From contig NZ_CP066370.1 of assembly GCF_016406325.1 (NCBI RefSeq), positions 2,046,001 to 2,110,000 on the forward strand: 64,000 bases of DNA. Direction: 5' to 3'. Under the pieces are notes generated by a model, which saw only the letters and a list, made by a program, of their open reading frames with translations, was not told where the DNA came from and did no database searches. The stretch comes from Shewanella putrefaciens. Lineage in GTDB: Bacteria; Pseudomonadota; Gammaproteobacteria; Enterobacterales; Shewanellaceae. The translations under genes were made by a program, and so were the position numbers. Positions 28,121 through 37,458 of the stretch are shown here, one piece after another (within the stretch, counting starts at the first letter, position 1; every line of letters begins with the position of its first letter).

Positions 28121-28243
28121 CAGTTTGAACTTTTTAATCATTTGTAAATCTGAGCGTTGAAATCGAGTTTGATACTTGATCCCAGCGTTAATTCAGTATA
28201 GTTTGCCTCTCTAGTGTGCAAAAATCGAACAAATGGTGATCAT

Positions 28244-28792
28244 GTGACTTTGATTTGTCCTGCCCGTCGGCAGTTGTTGTTAGGCTTAGGTGGTGTGGCA
28301 TTGTATTCATTACTCCCGTCTAAAGCCGCTGCGAGTCGTTCGACCAAAGGGATCCGCGAGTTAAGCCTTTATAATAGGCATACGGGGGAGCGTAACGATG
28401 GTAGCTATTGGGTTGATGGACATTACCAAAGTGAAGTGTTAGCTGATTTTAGCCAGTTATTGCGGGACCATCGTCAGAATATTGCGGCTCCCATGGATAA
28501 ACGCCTATTTGATTTACTCTATTCATTAAAAACGACACTGAATGTGGATGATGAAATCCACGTGATTTCAGGTTACCGATCACCAAAGACTAACGGTATG
28601 CTCGCAAATAACAGTGGTGGAGTGGCAAAGAAAAGTTACCACATGCAGGGCATGGCGATGGATATTGCTATTCCTAGTGTGAACTTGAAAACACTGAGAG
28701 ATGCAGCACTTTCATTGAAATTAGGTGGTGTGGGTTACTATCCTAAGTCTGGTTTTGTGCACGTTGACTGTGGTCCGGTGAGGCGTTGGTAG
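28244..28792 (+). CDS. YcbK-like Tat-exported DUF882 protein
   Basis: 182 residues close to E. coli YcbK, a member of the DUF882 / M15 peptidase-like family. The N-terminus has a twin-arginine signal (ARRQLLLGLGGVALYSLLPS) and the domain shows ISGYRSPKTN, VAKKSYHMQGMAMDI and GGVGYYPKSGFVHVD, the last two holding the metal-ligand histidines and aspartate. The start is GTG 28244; a TGCAAA-led extension to 28214 is less likely. It follows the L,D-transpeptidase gene and probably acts on peptidoglycan in the periplasm. Confidence 0.85.
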   Translation: MTLICPARRQLLLGLGGVALYSLLPSKAAASRSTKGIRELSLYNRHTGERNDGSYWVDGHYQSEVLADFSQLLRDHRQNIAAPMDKRLFDLLYSLKTTLNVDDEIHVISGYRSPKTNGMLANNSGGVAKKSYHMQGMAMDIAIPSVNLKTLRDAALSLKLGGVGYYPKSGFVHVDCGPVRRW

Positions 28793-29177
28793 CTTGGCTA
28801 ATTTGTTGAATGATCTTGTCGTAAAATGCATGTTCTAAAGATTGTGATTCGCACAAATAATACCTTAGAAGTGGCATAAATTGTTGATCAAGCTTATTCA
28901 TTTCTCGATGTTGTTGCCAATCACTTATTAGTTGACTTAAACGCTGTGAAAATTGGAATTGTCGTTGTCTTTGAGATTCAACTTCAGTAGATCCTCTTGT
29001 TTGCATTAATTGAATTAAGCTGTGATTTTTTTGTTGAGTACAGGCTAGTAACTCTAGCAGTTTTAATTCGAGAGTCGTTTGCTGATAAGGAACGGTTTCG
29101 ATAAGAGACACGAGTTCACGGGCGAGTTGGCATGAAAGTCGATTTTCTTGTTGTAATAAATACAGCGCGTGACGCAT
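28743..29177 (-). CDS. Hypothetical protein, overlapping the ycbK 3' end
   Basis: An open frame of about 144 residues, Gln- and Leu-rich, likely all-helical (LLQQENRLSCQLARELVSLI..., QRQFQFSQRLSQLISDWQQ). No recognised domain and no clear ribosome site; two starts are possible, ATG 29189 and ATG 29177. It overlaps the last 50 bp of the YcbK-like gene on the other strand. It would fill an otherwise empty 690-bp gap, and a CRP-like half site stands about 60 bp upstream, which support a real gene, but it could be chance. Confidence 0.5.
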   Translation of the reverse strand: MRHALYLLQQENRLSCQLARELVSLIETVPYQQTTLELKLLELLACTQQKNHSLIQLMQTRGSTEVESQRQRQFQFSQRLSQLISDWQQHREMNKLDQQFMPLLRYYLCESQSLEHAFYDKIIQQISQATNASPDHSQRAQNQT

Positions 29178-29233
29178 GCTAAAGCACATCAGTTATCAAA
29201 ATTTGCCCGAGCTTAGCAGGCTTGTTTAGGTGC

Positions 29234-29252
29234 AAATGTGATCTAGATCTCG
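29234..29252. promoter_or_regulatory. Partial CRP-like site
   Basis: AAATGTGATCTAGATC matches the left half and spacer of the CRP consensus exactly; the right half (TCTCG where TCACA is expected) matches only at two positions. It lies between the hypothetical minus-strand gene and rplY. Confidence 0.4.
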
Positions 29253-29375
29253 TGTTTTTGGTTTGAGATCAAGACCTTTTCTCCCGTGTAACAGCTAAGA
29301 TACAAGTTTCCCAATTCAGTAAATTATCTTTGTTATTCACAACCACGCTTTATTTCTTGTTTGAGAATGCTGTTC

Positions 29376-29404
29376 TTGTCGGCAGTGGCCTACTGTGTTA
29401 GTAT
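29376..29404 (+). promoter_or_regulatory. Candidate rplY promoter
   Basis: TTGTCG and TAGTAT are separated by 17 bp. The predicted start would be near 29411, giving a leader of about 68 nt with a hairpin. Confidence 0.55.
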
Positions 29405-29421
29405 GCGCGCGCTTTATATGC

Positions 29422-29446
29422 GCCATCATTGGTCGAAAATGATGGC
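29422..29446 (+). promoter_or_regulatory. Perfect hairpin in the rplY leader
   Basis: GCCATCATT, a seven-base loop GGTCGAA and AATGATGGC form a perfect 9-bp stem, 32 bp before the rplY start. It may be the site of ribosomal-protein feedback control or simply a structured leader. Confidence 0.55.
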
Positions 29447-29478
29447 AACTTTTACTCTAAAATTTAAGTGAGAAACAC

Positions 29479-29766
29479 ATGTCTTACACTATCCAAGCAC
29501 AAACCCGCACTGAAATAGGGAAAGGTTCGAGCCGCCGCCTACGCCATGCTGGTAAAGTTCCTGCTGTTATTTATGGCCAAGGCAAAGAGCCTGTTTCTAT
29601 TGTTTTTGAACACAAAGACATTATTAACATCCAAGCTAACGAAGACTTCTACACTTCTGTAGTAACTATCGTTTTAGACGGTAAAGAAGTGGGTGTTCGT
29701 GCACAAGCTATGCAACGCCACGTGTTCAAGCCAATCATCGAACATGTTGACTTCGTTTACGCTTAA
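29479..29766 (+). CDS. rplY: 50S ribosomal protein L25
   Basis: L25 of 95 residues, binds 5S rRNA at the central protuberance. It is the short single-domain form (as in E. coli), without the C-terminal CTC domain: [23 protein letters not shown]..., then [13 protein letters not shown]. The leader holds a candidate promoter and a 9-bp hairpin. A strong terminator follows at 29783-29811. Monocistronic. Confidence 0.97.
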   Translation: MSYTIQAQTRTEIGKGSSRRLRHAGKVPAVIYGQGKEPVSIVFEHKDIINIQANEDFYTSVVTIVLDGKEVGVRAQAMQRHVFKPIIEHVDFVYA

Positions 29767-29782
29767 TTGTCGTAACTGAAGC

Positions 29783-29811
29783 AAAAAAGCGCCTCTGTGG
29801 CGCTTTTTTTG
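29783..29811. terminator. Terminator after rplY
   Basis: AAAAAAGCGCC, a TCTGT loop and GGCGCTTTTTT; the A and T runs on both sides let it work for rplY and for tamB arriving from the right. Confidence 0.9.
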
Positions 29812-29905
29812 TGGCTGGTTTCTGCATTCGTGGTGAGTACTCTGTTCCTATCTGTAATCGAGAGCGATGTAGTTATGTCTTATACAGATTTAAAGCTGAC
29901 CAGAA

Positions 29906-32900
29906 TTACTTAATATTAAAGTTGTAATAGATGTCAAGGGATTGCCCGAGGGTACCTGATACGGTTTCAAGATATAATTGCGATAGCAGATAATATCTAA
30001 CGGTCATTTCATAGCCAGGGTTAAAGACACCAACGCCATATTTCACCATGAGTTTCTCGCCAATATAACCGCTTATTGCTACTCGTCCTTCATCATTCGT
30101 ATCGAGTTGGACGTTTGAAAAACCAAATTCTTCAATCAATCCTGTGGCAGTATTACCGATATTATTGATTGCTCCACCACCTACCTGTGAACTTAACCCT
30201 AAGGCAGCTCCCATCATTAAGGAGTTATTTTGTTCGTTATTGGTGCTGTTAAAACCACTGCCTTTAATAATGTATGACAGGATCTCTGCTTGCTCTTTTG
30301 CTGGATTGGAAAAGAGTGTTACTACCGGTCTGGCGGGCGTGCCTGTTACGCGGACTCCAGCGATTAAGTCTTCGCTTTTGATCTCTCGAATAGCCTCAAT
30401 ATTGAGATTTGGCACTGAGGTTGGGCCAACGAACTGTACTTCTCCTGTGCGGATATTCAGTGTTTGTCCCATAAATTTATAACTTCCTTGTCGCACTTTT
30501 ATGTCACCAAATAAGAGCGGGGGGCGAAATGCTTGTTGTTGTAGTTTAAGTGTTCCCTGCAGCTTGCCTTTAAGTCCCATACCATCCACTCTAAGATCAT
30601 TGCCTACGTTAATATTAAGATCTGCAACTATGGCATAAGGACTGGATTTAGGTTGAGCTGCGGCAATTGAATCATTAAAAACGACGTCCTCGGATAGTGC
30701 AACACCGCCTTCGGCAAGTTGAACGATTTTAATATTTCCGGAAGGAACATTGACGGTACCTTTGACCTCTAGTTGTTCACTACTGAAACTTAAGGTGAGA
30801 TCAGGTGATATATCGAGAATGGCTAGGGGAGGCTGGATCACGGCAAGTTTATCGCCTTCTATAGCCAATTCTCCGCTAAATAGTCCTTGTGGCCAACGTA
30901 GATTACCAGATACTCGACCTAGGCCATTCCCCATCATCCAGCGGCCTTTCAGTTCGGCTTGCTGCCCGCCAAGATTCATCGACATATCGATTTTATTGAT
31001 GAGAGTTGGGTTTGCGGTAAGGGCTAGGGCACCTTCAGTGAGTGACATATTTCCTGACACCTCAGGATCTTGAAGTGTGCCGGCAAAGTTTAATTTACTG
31101 GTCAGTTGGCCTTCGATAGTATTTAACTGAGGAAAAAACTCACCTAATGGCTGTAGATTGATCTCTTTAATCGTGGCATAACCAGACAGAGTGCGATCTG
31201 GCGTGACATTCACTGTTATTTCACTCTGCCAGCTTGCCACTCCTTCAGATTCAAAACTCAATGATGAAACAAGGCGTTTAGCATCTAGAGTGGTGTTTAA
31301 AGCCAATTGTTGGTAATTAATGGTGACTTCACGGTTTTTAGCTCGTTTCAACAGAATACTGCCAGGTGCAAAATTTAGCGTCAGATCGGCAGTGGGCTTG
31401 CGACCTTTTACCCAGGCGAAATTAGCAAATAATGCTGCATTACCATCCCAGTTCATATTGCCAGGCAATATGGGAGCGAGTAGTTTGCCAGGATTTCCGG
31501 AGTAACTGATTTGGGCATCGCCAGTTTGTCCAAGCACAGTTTGGTTATTTAAACATAACCGACTATTGGGATTAACGAGGCAGAAGGGAGTGATATTACC
31601 CTGACTTTTGTTTTGGTCCCAACCGATACTAACATCCTTATCCAATTGCCACAGTCCAAGCGGTGTTAAAAGATTGAGTCGATTAATCTGGGCTTGCAGG
31701 CGTGATTTCTTCTCGTCAAATTGACTGGCTAGACTGAGATCTAACCCTAAATCACCGCTGACATTTAGGGTTAACTTTTGAGTGTTAATATCCCCTTTAC
31801 TGCCTAGGGTTATAGTGTCGAGCACTTGCTCGCCTAAGTGCAGCGCTTTAGATTTAAGCGAAACGGCAAATTCATGTTGCTCTAACGGTTTGTAATAAGC
31901 TTTAAGGGTGGATTCCTGTAATTTGATATTTTGATAGAGAAGATCGACCAATTGTGCAGTGACTTCTAATTGTGGATGTTTAGCATCACCAGCCACATGT
32001 ATATTCGCCTGCAATTGACCACTGGCTTTAGGTAACCAAAGCCCCAAATCGGGTACTTGTAATTCACCCTGTAAATCCCAGTTGGCATTGGCTTCGCCCT
32101 TGAGCGCTAGGCTTGCACCGAGCGCGTTGGCATTGAGCCCTTTAGAACTGACATAAAGTGCATCATTTAGGCTAATATCACCTTTAATATCAAATGGGTA
32201 GCCCTGAAGTGTACCTTCGAGTGTCGTCTCTGTTAGTGCGACCTGCCAGCGGTTATTATCGAGTTTGCCTGTGGTGTGCAGTTTTCCGCTTATTAGGCTA
32301 TTTGGCAAATGAATGGCGTCGGCGGACTCTGTCTGTGGAAGGGTTAACTCCTCAAGCTGTATGGCATCCAGTTGTACCGTAGCTTTCCAACTGATGGCTT
32401 TTTGATAATTAAGTTCACCCTCTAGCGCGACAGTACCTATATCACCACTGGCATTGAGCTTATCAATAGTCAGTTTTGAATCCTGATGCTGAAGCACTGT
32501 ATCAATAGAAAGCACTTTATTAAACGGCGTGATGAGTTGTCCTTGTATCTTCGCATTCTGCTTATTAAGGCTACCTTGGGTATCTATGCTCAGGTTGCTG
32601 ACAAAATACTCAGCGCTTTGTAATGGCCACTGTAGGCGTGCTTGTTCCAGTTTAGCCTTATAGGGCAGTGTTGGATCTTTGAGTTCAATTTGCCCATCGA
32701 GGATAAAGTCTGCATCGCCCTTTGCATGCGCATTAACACGCAGTTGGCCTAGGCTATCCCTGAGTTTTAAGGTGAGCTCCTGTCCGCTAAGCTCGGGTAA
32801 CTCTGCGACTTGGTGGAGTGTGACATTAATATCAAGGGAAAGCGGGTAGTCATTCTCAAGATTAAGCGTTCCGGCCACTTCTGCTTGACCATAGGTATGC

Positions 32901-33823
32901 TCAAGCAGAAGGTGCGTTAAGGTCAGTTGATATTGCTGGAAACTTCCCTGTAGCGCAGCATGACGAAAGACGTCTTTACGATCACCGATTTCAAGGGTGG
33001 TGTTTTCTAAGTTCAGTTGTTCTACCATCACAAGGAAAGGCATAAACACTGGGGGTAATTGGGCTAGCGCCCACTCGACTGAATCTATTGATGCATTGGG
33101 TGAAGCGTTTGATGCTGCTGTATTTGTTGTAGTATTGGAACTGTCATCAAGTGGAATTAATATTGACAGCCCCTCGCTACTGAGCTGCTTTATTGTGAGT
33201 CCTTTAGTAAGCCAAGTGGCTTTAGTCTCAATACTATTGGCAGCAAAGTGCATTCCATCTAGTTGTACGTTCACTGCCATCAGCTGGGCGGTATCGAGAA
33301 TAATCCCAAAGGGAAGTGTTAATTGTGACTCTGCATCATCAATACCTGCTATTTCGGAAGAGGCGTCGGCGGGATCAGATACAAGCTGCTCTGTGTCAAT
33401 TTGCACCTCAACCTTAGCTGCGGTAAGTGCAGTTATACATAATTGTTTTTGCAGTAAACAAGTAGGTTGCCAAGCAAGGTGCAACGCTTCAAGTTGTACT
33501 TTAATGCCATCCATAGCCCAAACTGCGTGAGCTAAGTTGAGCTCTTTATTAATCGCGCCAGAAGTGTACGTGAGTTCAAGATCGGGAACGAATTGATTGG
33601 CTAGTCCAATGCTGAGCCTTGAGCCCATCTGAGTGCCAATTAATAGTGCGATAAGCACTAAAACGGTTAATGGCACATAGACAATAATGCGCGTAACGAG
33701 CTTAAATGCACGCCAAATACGTTGTAATCCCGAAACAGGAACAGATTGAGCGGATCCTGTTGAATCAATTGATGCCACATCAACTTGCTCGTTGGTTTTA
33801 TCATTAACCTTAGAGTGGCTCAT
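29906..33823 (-). CDS. tamB: Translocation and assembly module protein TamB
   Basis: A 1305-residue inner-membrane-anchored periplasmic protein that with TamA helps insert outer-membrane proteins and transport phospholipids. The N-terminus has a cytoplasmic tail and one membrane helix at about 43-66; the rest is a long repetitive beta-structure, and the C-terminal TamB (DUF490) domain contains PARPVVTLFSNPAKEQAEILSYI and ends in barrel-like strands (MTVRYYLLSQLYLETVSG). It overlaps the tamA stop by 4 bp, so the two are co-translated. Length agrees with the family. Confidence 0.96.
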   Translation of the reverse strand: MSHSKVNDKTNEQVDVASIDSTGSAQSVPVSGLQRIWRAFKLVTRIIVYVPLTVLVLIALLIGTQMGSRLSIGLANQFVPDLELTYTSGAINKELNLAHAVWAMDGIKVQLEALHLAWQPTCLLQKQLCITALTAAKVEVQIDTEQLVSDPADASSEIAGIDDAESQLTLPFGIILDTAQLMAVNVQLDGMHFAANSIETKATWLTKGLTIKQLSSEGLSILIPLDDSSNTTTNTAASNASPNASIDSVEWALAQLPPVFMPFLVMVEQLNLENTTLEIGDRKDVFRHAALQGSFQQYQLTLTHLLLEHTYGQAEVAGTLNLENDYPLSLDINVTLHQVAELPELSGQELTLKLRDSLGQLRVNAHAKGDADFILDGQIELKDPTLPYKAKLEQARLQWPLQSAEYFVSNLSIDTQGSLNKQNAKIQGQLITPFNKVLSIDTVLQHQDSKLTIDKLNASGDIGTVALEGELNYQKAISWKATVQLDAIQLEELTLPQTESADAIHLPNSLISGKLHTTGKLDNNRWQVALTETTLEGTLQGYPFDIKGDISLNDALYVSSKGLNANALGASLALKGEANANWDLQGELQVPDLGLWLPKASGQLQANIHVAGDAKHPQLEVTAQLVDLLYQNIKLQESTLKAYYKPLEQHEFAVSLKSKALHLGEQVLDTITLGSKGDINTQKLTLNVSGDLGLDLSLASQFDEKKSRLQAQINRLNLLTPLGLWQLDKDVSIGWDQNKSQGNITPFCLVNPNSRLCLNNQTVLGQTGDAQISYSGNPGKLLAPILPGNMNWDGNAALFANFAWVKGRKPTADLTLNFAPGSILLKRAKNREVTINYQQLALNTTLDAKRLVSSLSFESEGVASWQSEITVNVTPDRTLSGYATIKEINLQPLGEFFPQLNTIEGQLTSKLNFAGTLQDPEVSGNMSLTEGALALTANPTLINKIDMSMNLGGQQAELKGRWMMGNGLGRVSGNLRWPQGLFSGELAIEGDKLAVIQPPLAILDISPDLTLSFSSEQLEVKGTVNVPSGNIKIVQLAEGGVALSEDVVFNDSIAAAQPKSSPYAIVADLNINVGNDLRVDGMGLKGKLQGTLKLQQQAFRPPLLFGDIKVRQGSYKFMGQTLNIRTGEVQFVGPTSVPNLNIEAIREIKSEDLIAGVRVTGTPARPVVTLFSNPAKEQAEILSYIIKGSGFNSTNNEQNNSLMMGAALGLSSQVGGGAINNIGNTATGLIEEFGFSNVQLDTNDEGRVAISGYIGEKLMVKYGVGVFNPGYEMTVRYYLLSQLYLETVSGTLGQSLDIYYNFNIK

Positions 33824-35685
33824 AGCTCAGTCCCCATGGTTAAGTGGATCCGCCATGACCTTTCAATGGTATCAGTTTCTTTCAAGCCTATTCCTAAATC
33901 TAATTTTATTGGGCCAATAGGAGATATCCAGTGAATACCACCACCGACAGAAACAACAGGTTCAAACTGATTATTATCAAAGGCGTTACCCGCATCGATA
34001 AAGGTGCCGAGCCGCCAAGTGGGTGTGAGGTAATATTGGTACTCTAAACTGCCGACCATTAAATAACGCCCACCAATAACTTCCCGATTCGTACTACCGT
34101 CAGTATCGATATAATCTAAATAAGGGCCGAGTTCTTGATACCCGTAGCCGCGTACGGTTTGATCGCCACCTGCAAAGTAACGAAGTGAGGGCGGAATAAA
34201 AGCCAGTTCATTTTCATTGGCAATGTTCGCCGCTAAATCGATACGTGCAACGACTCTGTGGTTATCAAAGAAGGTATCAATCCATTTAAATTTGGCTTGT
34301 AGTCGTGCTAAACGAGTCTCAGAACCTAAATAAGGATCGGCATAGTCGAGACTATAGATTTGCCTAAAACCCGATTTAGGATCGAGAGAGTTATCTCCTC
34401 GGGTTGTTTTAGAAAAGTTAATTCCAGCGAGATAGAAAGTGGGAAAATAATCAGTGTCTGATTGATTATATTCTTCACGAATAGCATCGAGTGAGTAGCT
34501 CATTAACCATTGATTATCAAGCCGTTGTTGACGAAGCAATCCAAGTAAATATTTCGTTGATTCAAGTTGGCCTGTATTGCGAAAATCTCGATTCTCTGGC
34601 TCATAAATTTGGGTAACACCATATTTGTCACGCAATAATCCTAAGCGGATTTTAAGTTGATCATCCAAGGGGTGTGTGAGCGGAATGGTGTAGGTGGTTA
34701 AAAACTTAGGACGATCGGGTGACCATTCCAAACTGGTTTCTTGGGAATGACCATACTTGTTAATCTGTGGAGTACGCCAAGTGACTCGAACCCTTGGGTC
34801 AAAAGTATTATCTGCACTCTGGCCTATATCTCCCCCCAGACCCAGTTCAATTGAATGGCTTGCCTTAGGCGTTAACTCAACCTTAACAGGGATATGGTTA
34901 TCCTCAACTAAATCAATTTGTGGGATTACTTTTATATTGGCGAAGTAGCCCGTGTCCAGTAATTGGCGATTGAGGGAACTGACCCGACGAGTCGAATAGG
35001 AGGCATTTTCTTTAAAGGGAATGAGATTAGTTAAAATATCCGGTTCTAACGTATGCCCATCAAAACTCACTTGTCCAAAACGATAGCGCTGGCCTGAATT
35101 GAAATGTAGGCTGATTTGAGCGGTATTAATATCGCGATTGATCTTAATTTGTGATTGTGTGAACTCGCCATCAAAATATCCTCTGGCGAGGGCGAGGGCA
35201 ACAAGTTGGGACTTTAATTCAGAGTAATGACCGTGATTTAAGGTATCGCCGGGTTTGATATTGACTTGAGATAACCATTGATCGAAAGCGCGATCATTAA
35301 GCATTTCACCTGAAAAATTGATATCTACCCACTGAATCTTAGTGGGTTCTCCCGCAGACACTGTCAGTTTTAGTTCCCATGGGCCTTTTTCGTTTTCAAT
35401 CAGCTTTTCTTCAATTTTTCCATGGTAATACCCCATGGATTCTAAGGCTGTAGTGACATTGTCCTCGACATTAAATAAAAAGGCTCGGCGTTGGACATCT
35501 GAGTCAGGTAAAGAGCCTAAATGCGCCAGGATATTACGTTGCAGTGCTTCATCAACACCAGAGACAGATAATTTCAAAAAATTGTCGGCAGTCGCTACTG
35601 ATGCTACTAGACTCAGGCCAACAAGCAAATAAAGACGAAAAGATAATGAGGTGATTTGCAAGAATCGCTGCACTTTATGCTCCAT
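33820..35685 (-). CDS. tamA: Translocation and assembly module protein TamA
   Basis: Omp85-family outer-membrane protein of 621 residues. A signal peptide (LYLLVGLSLVASVATA) is followed by three POTRA domains (about 30-270) and a 16-strand barrel; the conserved loop-6 motif is TVRGYGYQELGP. I chose ATG 35685 because AAAGG lies 8 bp upstream; a TTG 14 codons earlier has no ribosome site. tamB follows with a 4-bp overlap. The divergent isoaspartyl peptidase gene begins 108 bp away. Confidence 0.95.
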   Translation of the reverse strand: MEHKVQRFLQITSLSFRLYLLVGLSLVASVATADNFLKLSVSGVDEALQRNILAHLGSLPDSDVQRRAFLFNVEDNVTTALESMGYYHGKIEEKLIENEKGPWELKLTVSAGEPTKIQWVDINFSGEMLNDRAFDQWLSQVNIKPGDTLNHGHYSELKSQLVALALARGYFDGEFTQSQIKINRDINTAQISLHFNSGQRYRFGQVSFDGHTLEPDILTNLIPFKENASYSTRRVSSLNRQLLDTGYFANIKVIPQIDLVEDNHIPVKVELTPKASHSIELGLGGDIGQSADNTFDPRVRVTWRTPQINKYGHSQETSLEWSPDRPKFLTTYTIPLTHPLDDQLKIRLGLLRDKYGVTQIYEPENRDFRNTGQLESTKYLLGLLRQQRLDNQWLMSYSLDAIREEYNQSDTDYFPTFYLAGINFSKTTRGDNSLDPKSGFRQIYSLDYADPYLGSETRLARLQAKFKWIDTFFDNHRVVARIDLAANIANENELAFIPPSLRYFAGGDQTVRGYGYQELGPYLDYIDTDGSTNREVIGGRYLMVGSLEYQYYLTPTWRLGTFIDAGNAFDNNQFEPVVSVGGGIHWISPIGPIKLDLGIGLKETDTIERSWRIHLTMGTEL

Positions 35686-35793
35686 GTGATGTGCCTTTAT
35701 TGTCGCCAGAATGAAAGCAACAGGCAAGGAGATGATTGAAATTAGTCATTGAAATGGTTACAAAGGACGCTACTGTTTAAGGGGATGTAAATA

Positions 35794-36825
35794 ATGAAAA
35801 TAAAATTAGCCACCTTTAGTTTAATTATCTCGAGTGTACTTTTTATGTCGCATAACACCAACGCTAATGATAAACCGTTCGCAATCGCTATCCATGGCGG
35901 AGCGGGCACGATTTCTAAGGCCAATCTCACTCCTGAACAACGTCAAGCATATAAGGATAAGTTAAAGGAAGCTGTCGATAAAGGTTCTAAAGTATTAGAA
36001 CAAGGCGGAGATAGCCTGCTTGCCGTACAAACAGCAATCAATGTATTAGAAAATAGCCCTTTGTTTAATGCGGGAGTGGGTTCTGTTTATACCTTTGATG
36101 GTGGCCACGAACTAGATGCTTCTATTATGGATGGCAAAACCATGAATGCTGGCGCGGTTGCAGGGGTTCGTCATATTGCTAATCCCATCGATTTAGCGTT
36201 AGCCGTGATGAATAAGTCCGAGCACGTGATGTTATCGGGGGCGGGGGCAGAGGAGTTTGCTCTCACCCAAGGGTTTACCTTAGTGCAAAACAGCTATTTT
36301 GATACTGAGGAGCGTTATCAACAGTTGCTTGATGCTAAACAAAAGCTACAGGCCGCCGAAAAATCAGCGCAAATTGCAGGCATTGAGATGAAAGATCTCG
36401 ATTATAAATTTGGTACCGTCGGTGCGGTAGCCCTAGATAAACAAGGCAATCTAGCGGCAGGCACATCGACGGGGGGCATGACAGCAAAACGGTTTGGTCG
36501 TATTGGTGACTCACCCGTAATAGGTGCGGGCACCTATGCTGAAAATGGAGTATGCGCGGTTTCAGCAACGGGCCATGGCGAATATTTTATTCGCTACTTA
36601 GTCGCAGGTGACATTTGCGCCAAAGTAAAATATCAACAAAAGTCGATTATTCAAGCGGCAGATGAAGTGATTAATCAACGTTTAATCACCGCAGGTGGAA
36701 CTGGTGGTGTGATTGCTGTGGATCATCGAGGCAATATCGCAACGCCTTTTAATACGGAAGGAATGTACCGCGCGACTCGCAGTAATGGTGAGCCTGCACA
36801 AGTGATGATTTGGCAAGATCAATAA
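35794..36825 (+). CDS. Isoaspartyl peptidase / L-asparaginase (plant-type)
   Basis: Ntn-hydrolase of 343 residues which would cleave itself before Thr208, in the motif FGTVGAVALD, and degrade isoaspartyl dipeptides or asparagine. An N-terminal signal peptide (MKIKLATFSLIISSVLFMS...NANA) predicts a periplasmic enzyme, unlike cytosolic E. coli IaaA. Further marks are IHGGAGTI, FNAGVGSVYT, LDASIMDG and TSTGGMTAKRFGRIGDSP. It is divergent from tamA. Confidence 0.93.
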   Translation: MKIKLATFSLIISSVLFMSHNTNANDKPFAIAIHGGAGTISKANLTPEQRQAYKDKLKEAVDKGSKVLEQGGDSLLAVQTAINVLENSPLFNAGVGSVYTFDGGHELDASIMDGKTMNAGAVAGVRHIANPIDLALAVMNKSEHVMLSGAGAEEFALTQGFTLVQNSYFDTEERYQQLLDAKQKLQAAEKSAQIAGIEMKDLDYKFGTVGAVALDKQGNLAAGTSTGGMTAKRFGRIGDSPVIGAGTYAENGVCAVSATGHGEYFIRYLVAGDICAKVKYQQKSIIQAADEVINQRLITAGGTGGVIAVDHRGNIATPFNTEGMYRATRSNGEPAQVMIWQDQ

Positions 36826-36947
36826 CCTGATCATCCACGGGAAATGCACCTAGCCACACAGTGGTAAACGGTCAATCGAGATGAATCCATTACATCTAGT
36901 AAGATTTTGACTAGACTCTAAGCGTAAGGCTAATTAAGGGGAATACT

Positions 36948-37364
36948 ATGGACTCAATAAAAATCCGCGATCATATGGACCGTCAACCCGTGTTACTCCG
37001 TGCTGATATGTCGCTTGCTACTGCTGTCGAAAAACTATTAGAAAATCATAAAATGGGCGCCGCAGTGGTCGATGATAATGGCAATCTGGTGGGTTTTTTA
37101 TCTCAACAAGACTGCCTCGCCGTGATGCTTAAGAGCACTTACCATTGTGATATGACATCCGTTGTAAAGGATTGCATGCGTACTGAGGTTTTGTTTGTCG
37201 GGCCAGATGACAGCATCTTACAGCTTGCAGAGCAGATGTTGGGAGCTAAACCTAAAACTTACCCTGTAGTAGATCAGGGTAAAGTGATAGGCACTATCAA
37301 TCGTACAAATGTGTTAAAGGCAATGAACGTCTATATGCAGCAATGTTACTTGGCACCGGCCTGA
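36948..37364 (+). CDS. CBS-domain protein
   Basis: A 138-residue cytosolic protein made of two CBS domains (about residues 8-62 and 74-132), a nucleotide-sensing module. Segments such as DHMDRQPVLLRADMSLATAV and DDNGNLVGFLSQQDCLAVML are typical. No enzyme domain is attached, so it is likely a regulatory or adaptor protein binding adenosyl nucleotides. GGGG near position 36940 precedes the ATG. It stands alone, 94 bp ahead of hrpA; co-transcription is possible. Confidence 0.88.
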   Translation: MDSIKIRDHMDRQPVLLRADMSLATAVEKLLENHKMGAAVVDDNGNLVGFLSQQDCLAVMLKSTYHCDMTSVVKDCMRTEVLFVGPDDSILQLAEQMLGAKPKTYPVVDQGKVIGTINRTNVLKAMNVYMQQCYLAPA

Positions 37365-37458
37365 TTTGTACTACATCGGTTTCAGTTTCAGCAAATTAGC
37401 AATACCAATGCACCACATTCCTTGCTAGGATCGCGGTTTTTGATGCTAGCAATGGAAT

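Noticed and set aside
32997..33530. Plus-strand ORF of 177 residues inside tamB
   Set aside because: Serine-rich antisense frame with no recognisable domain; tamB is well supported.
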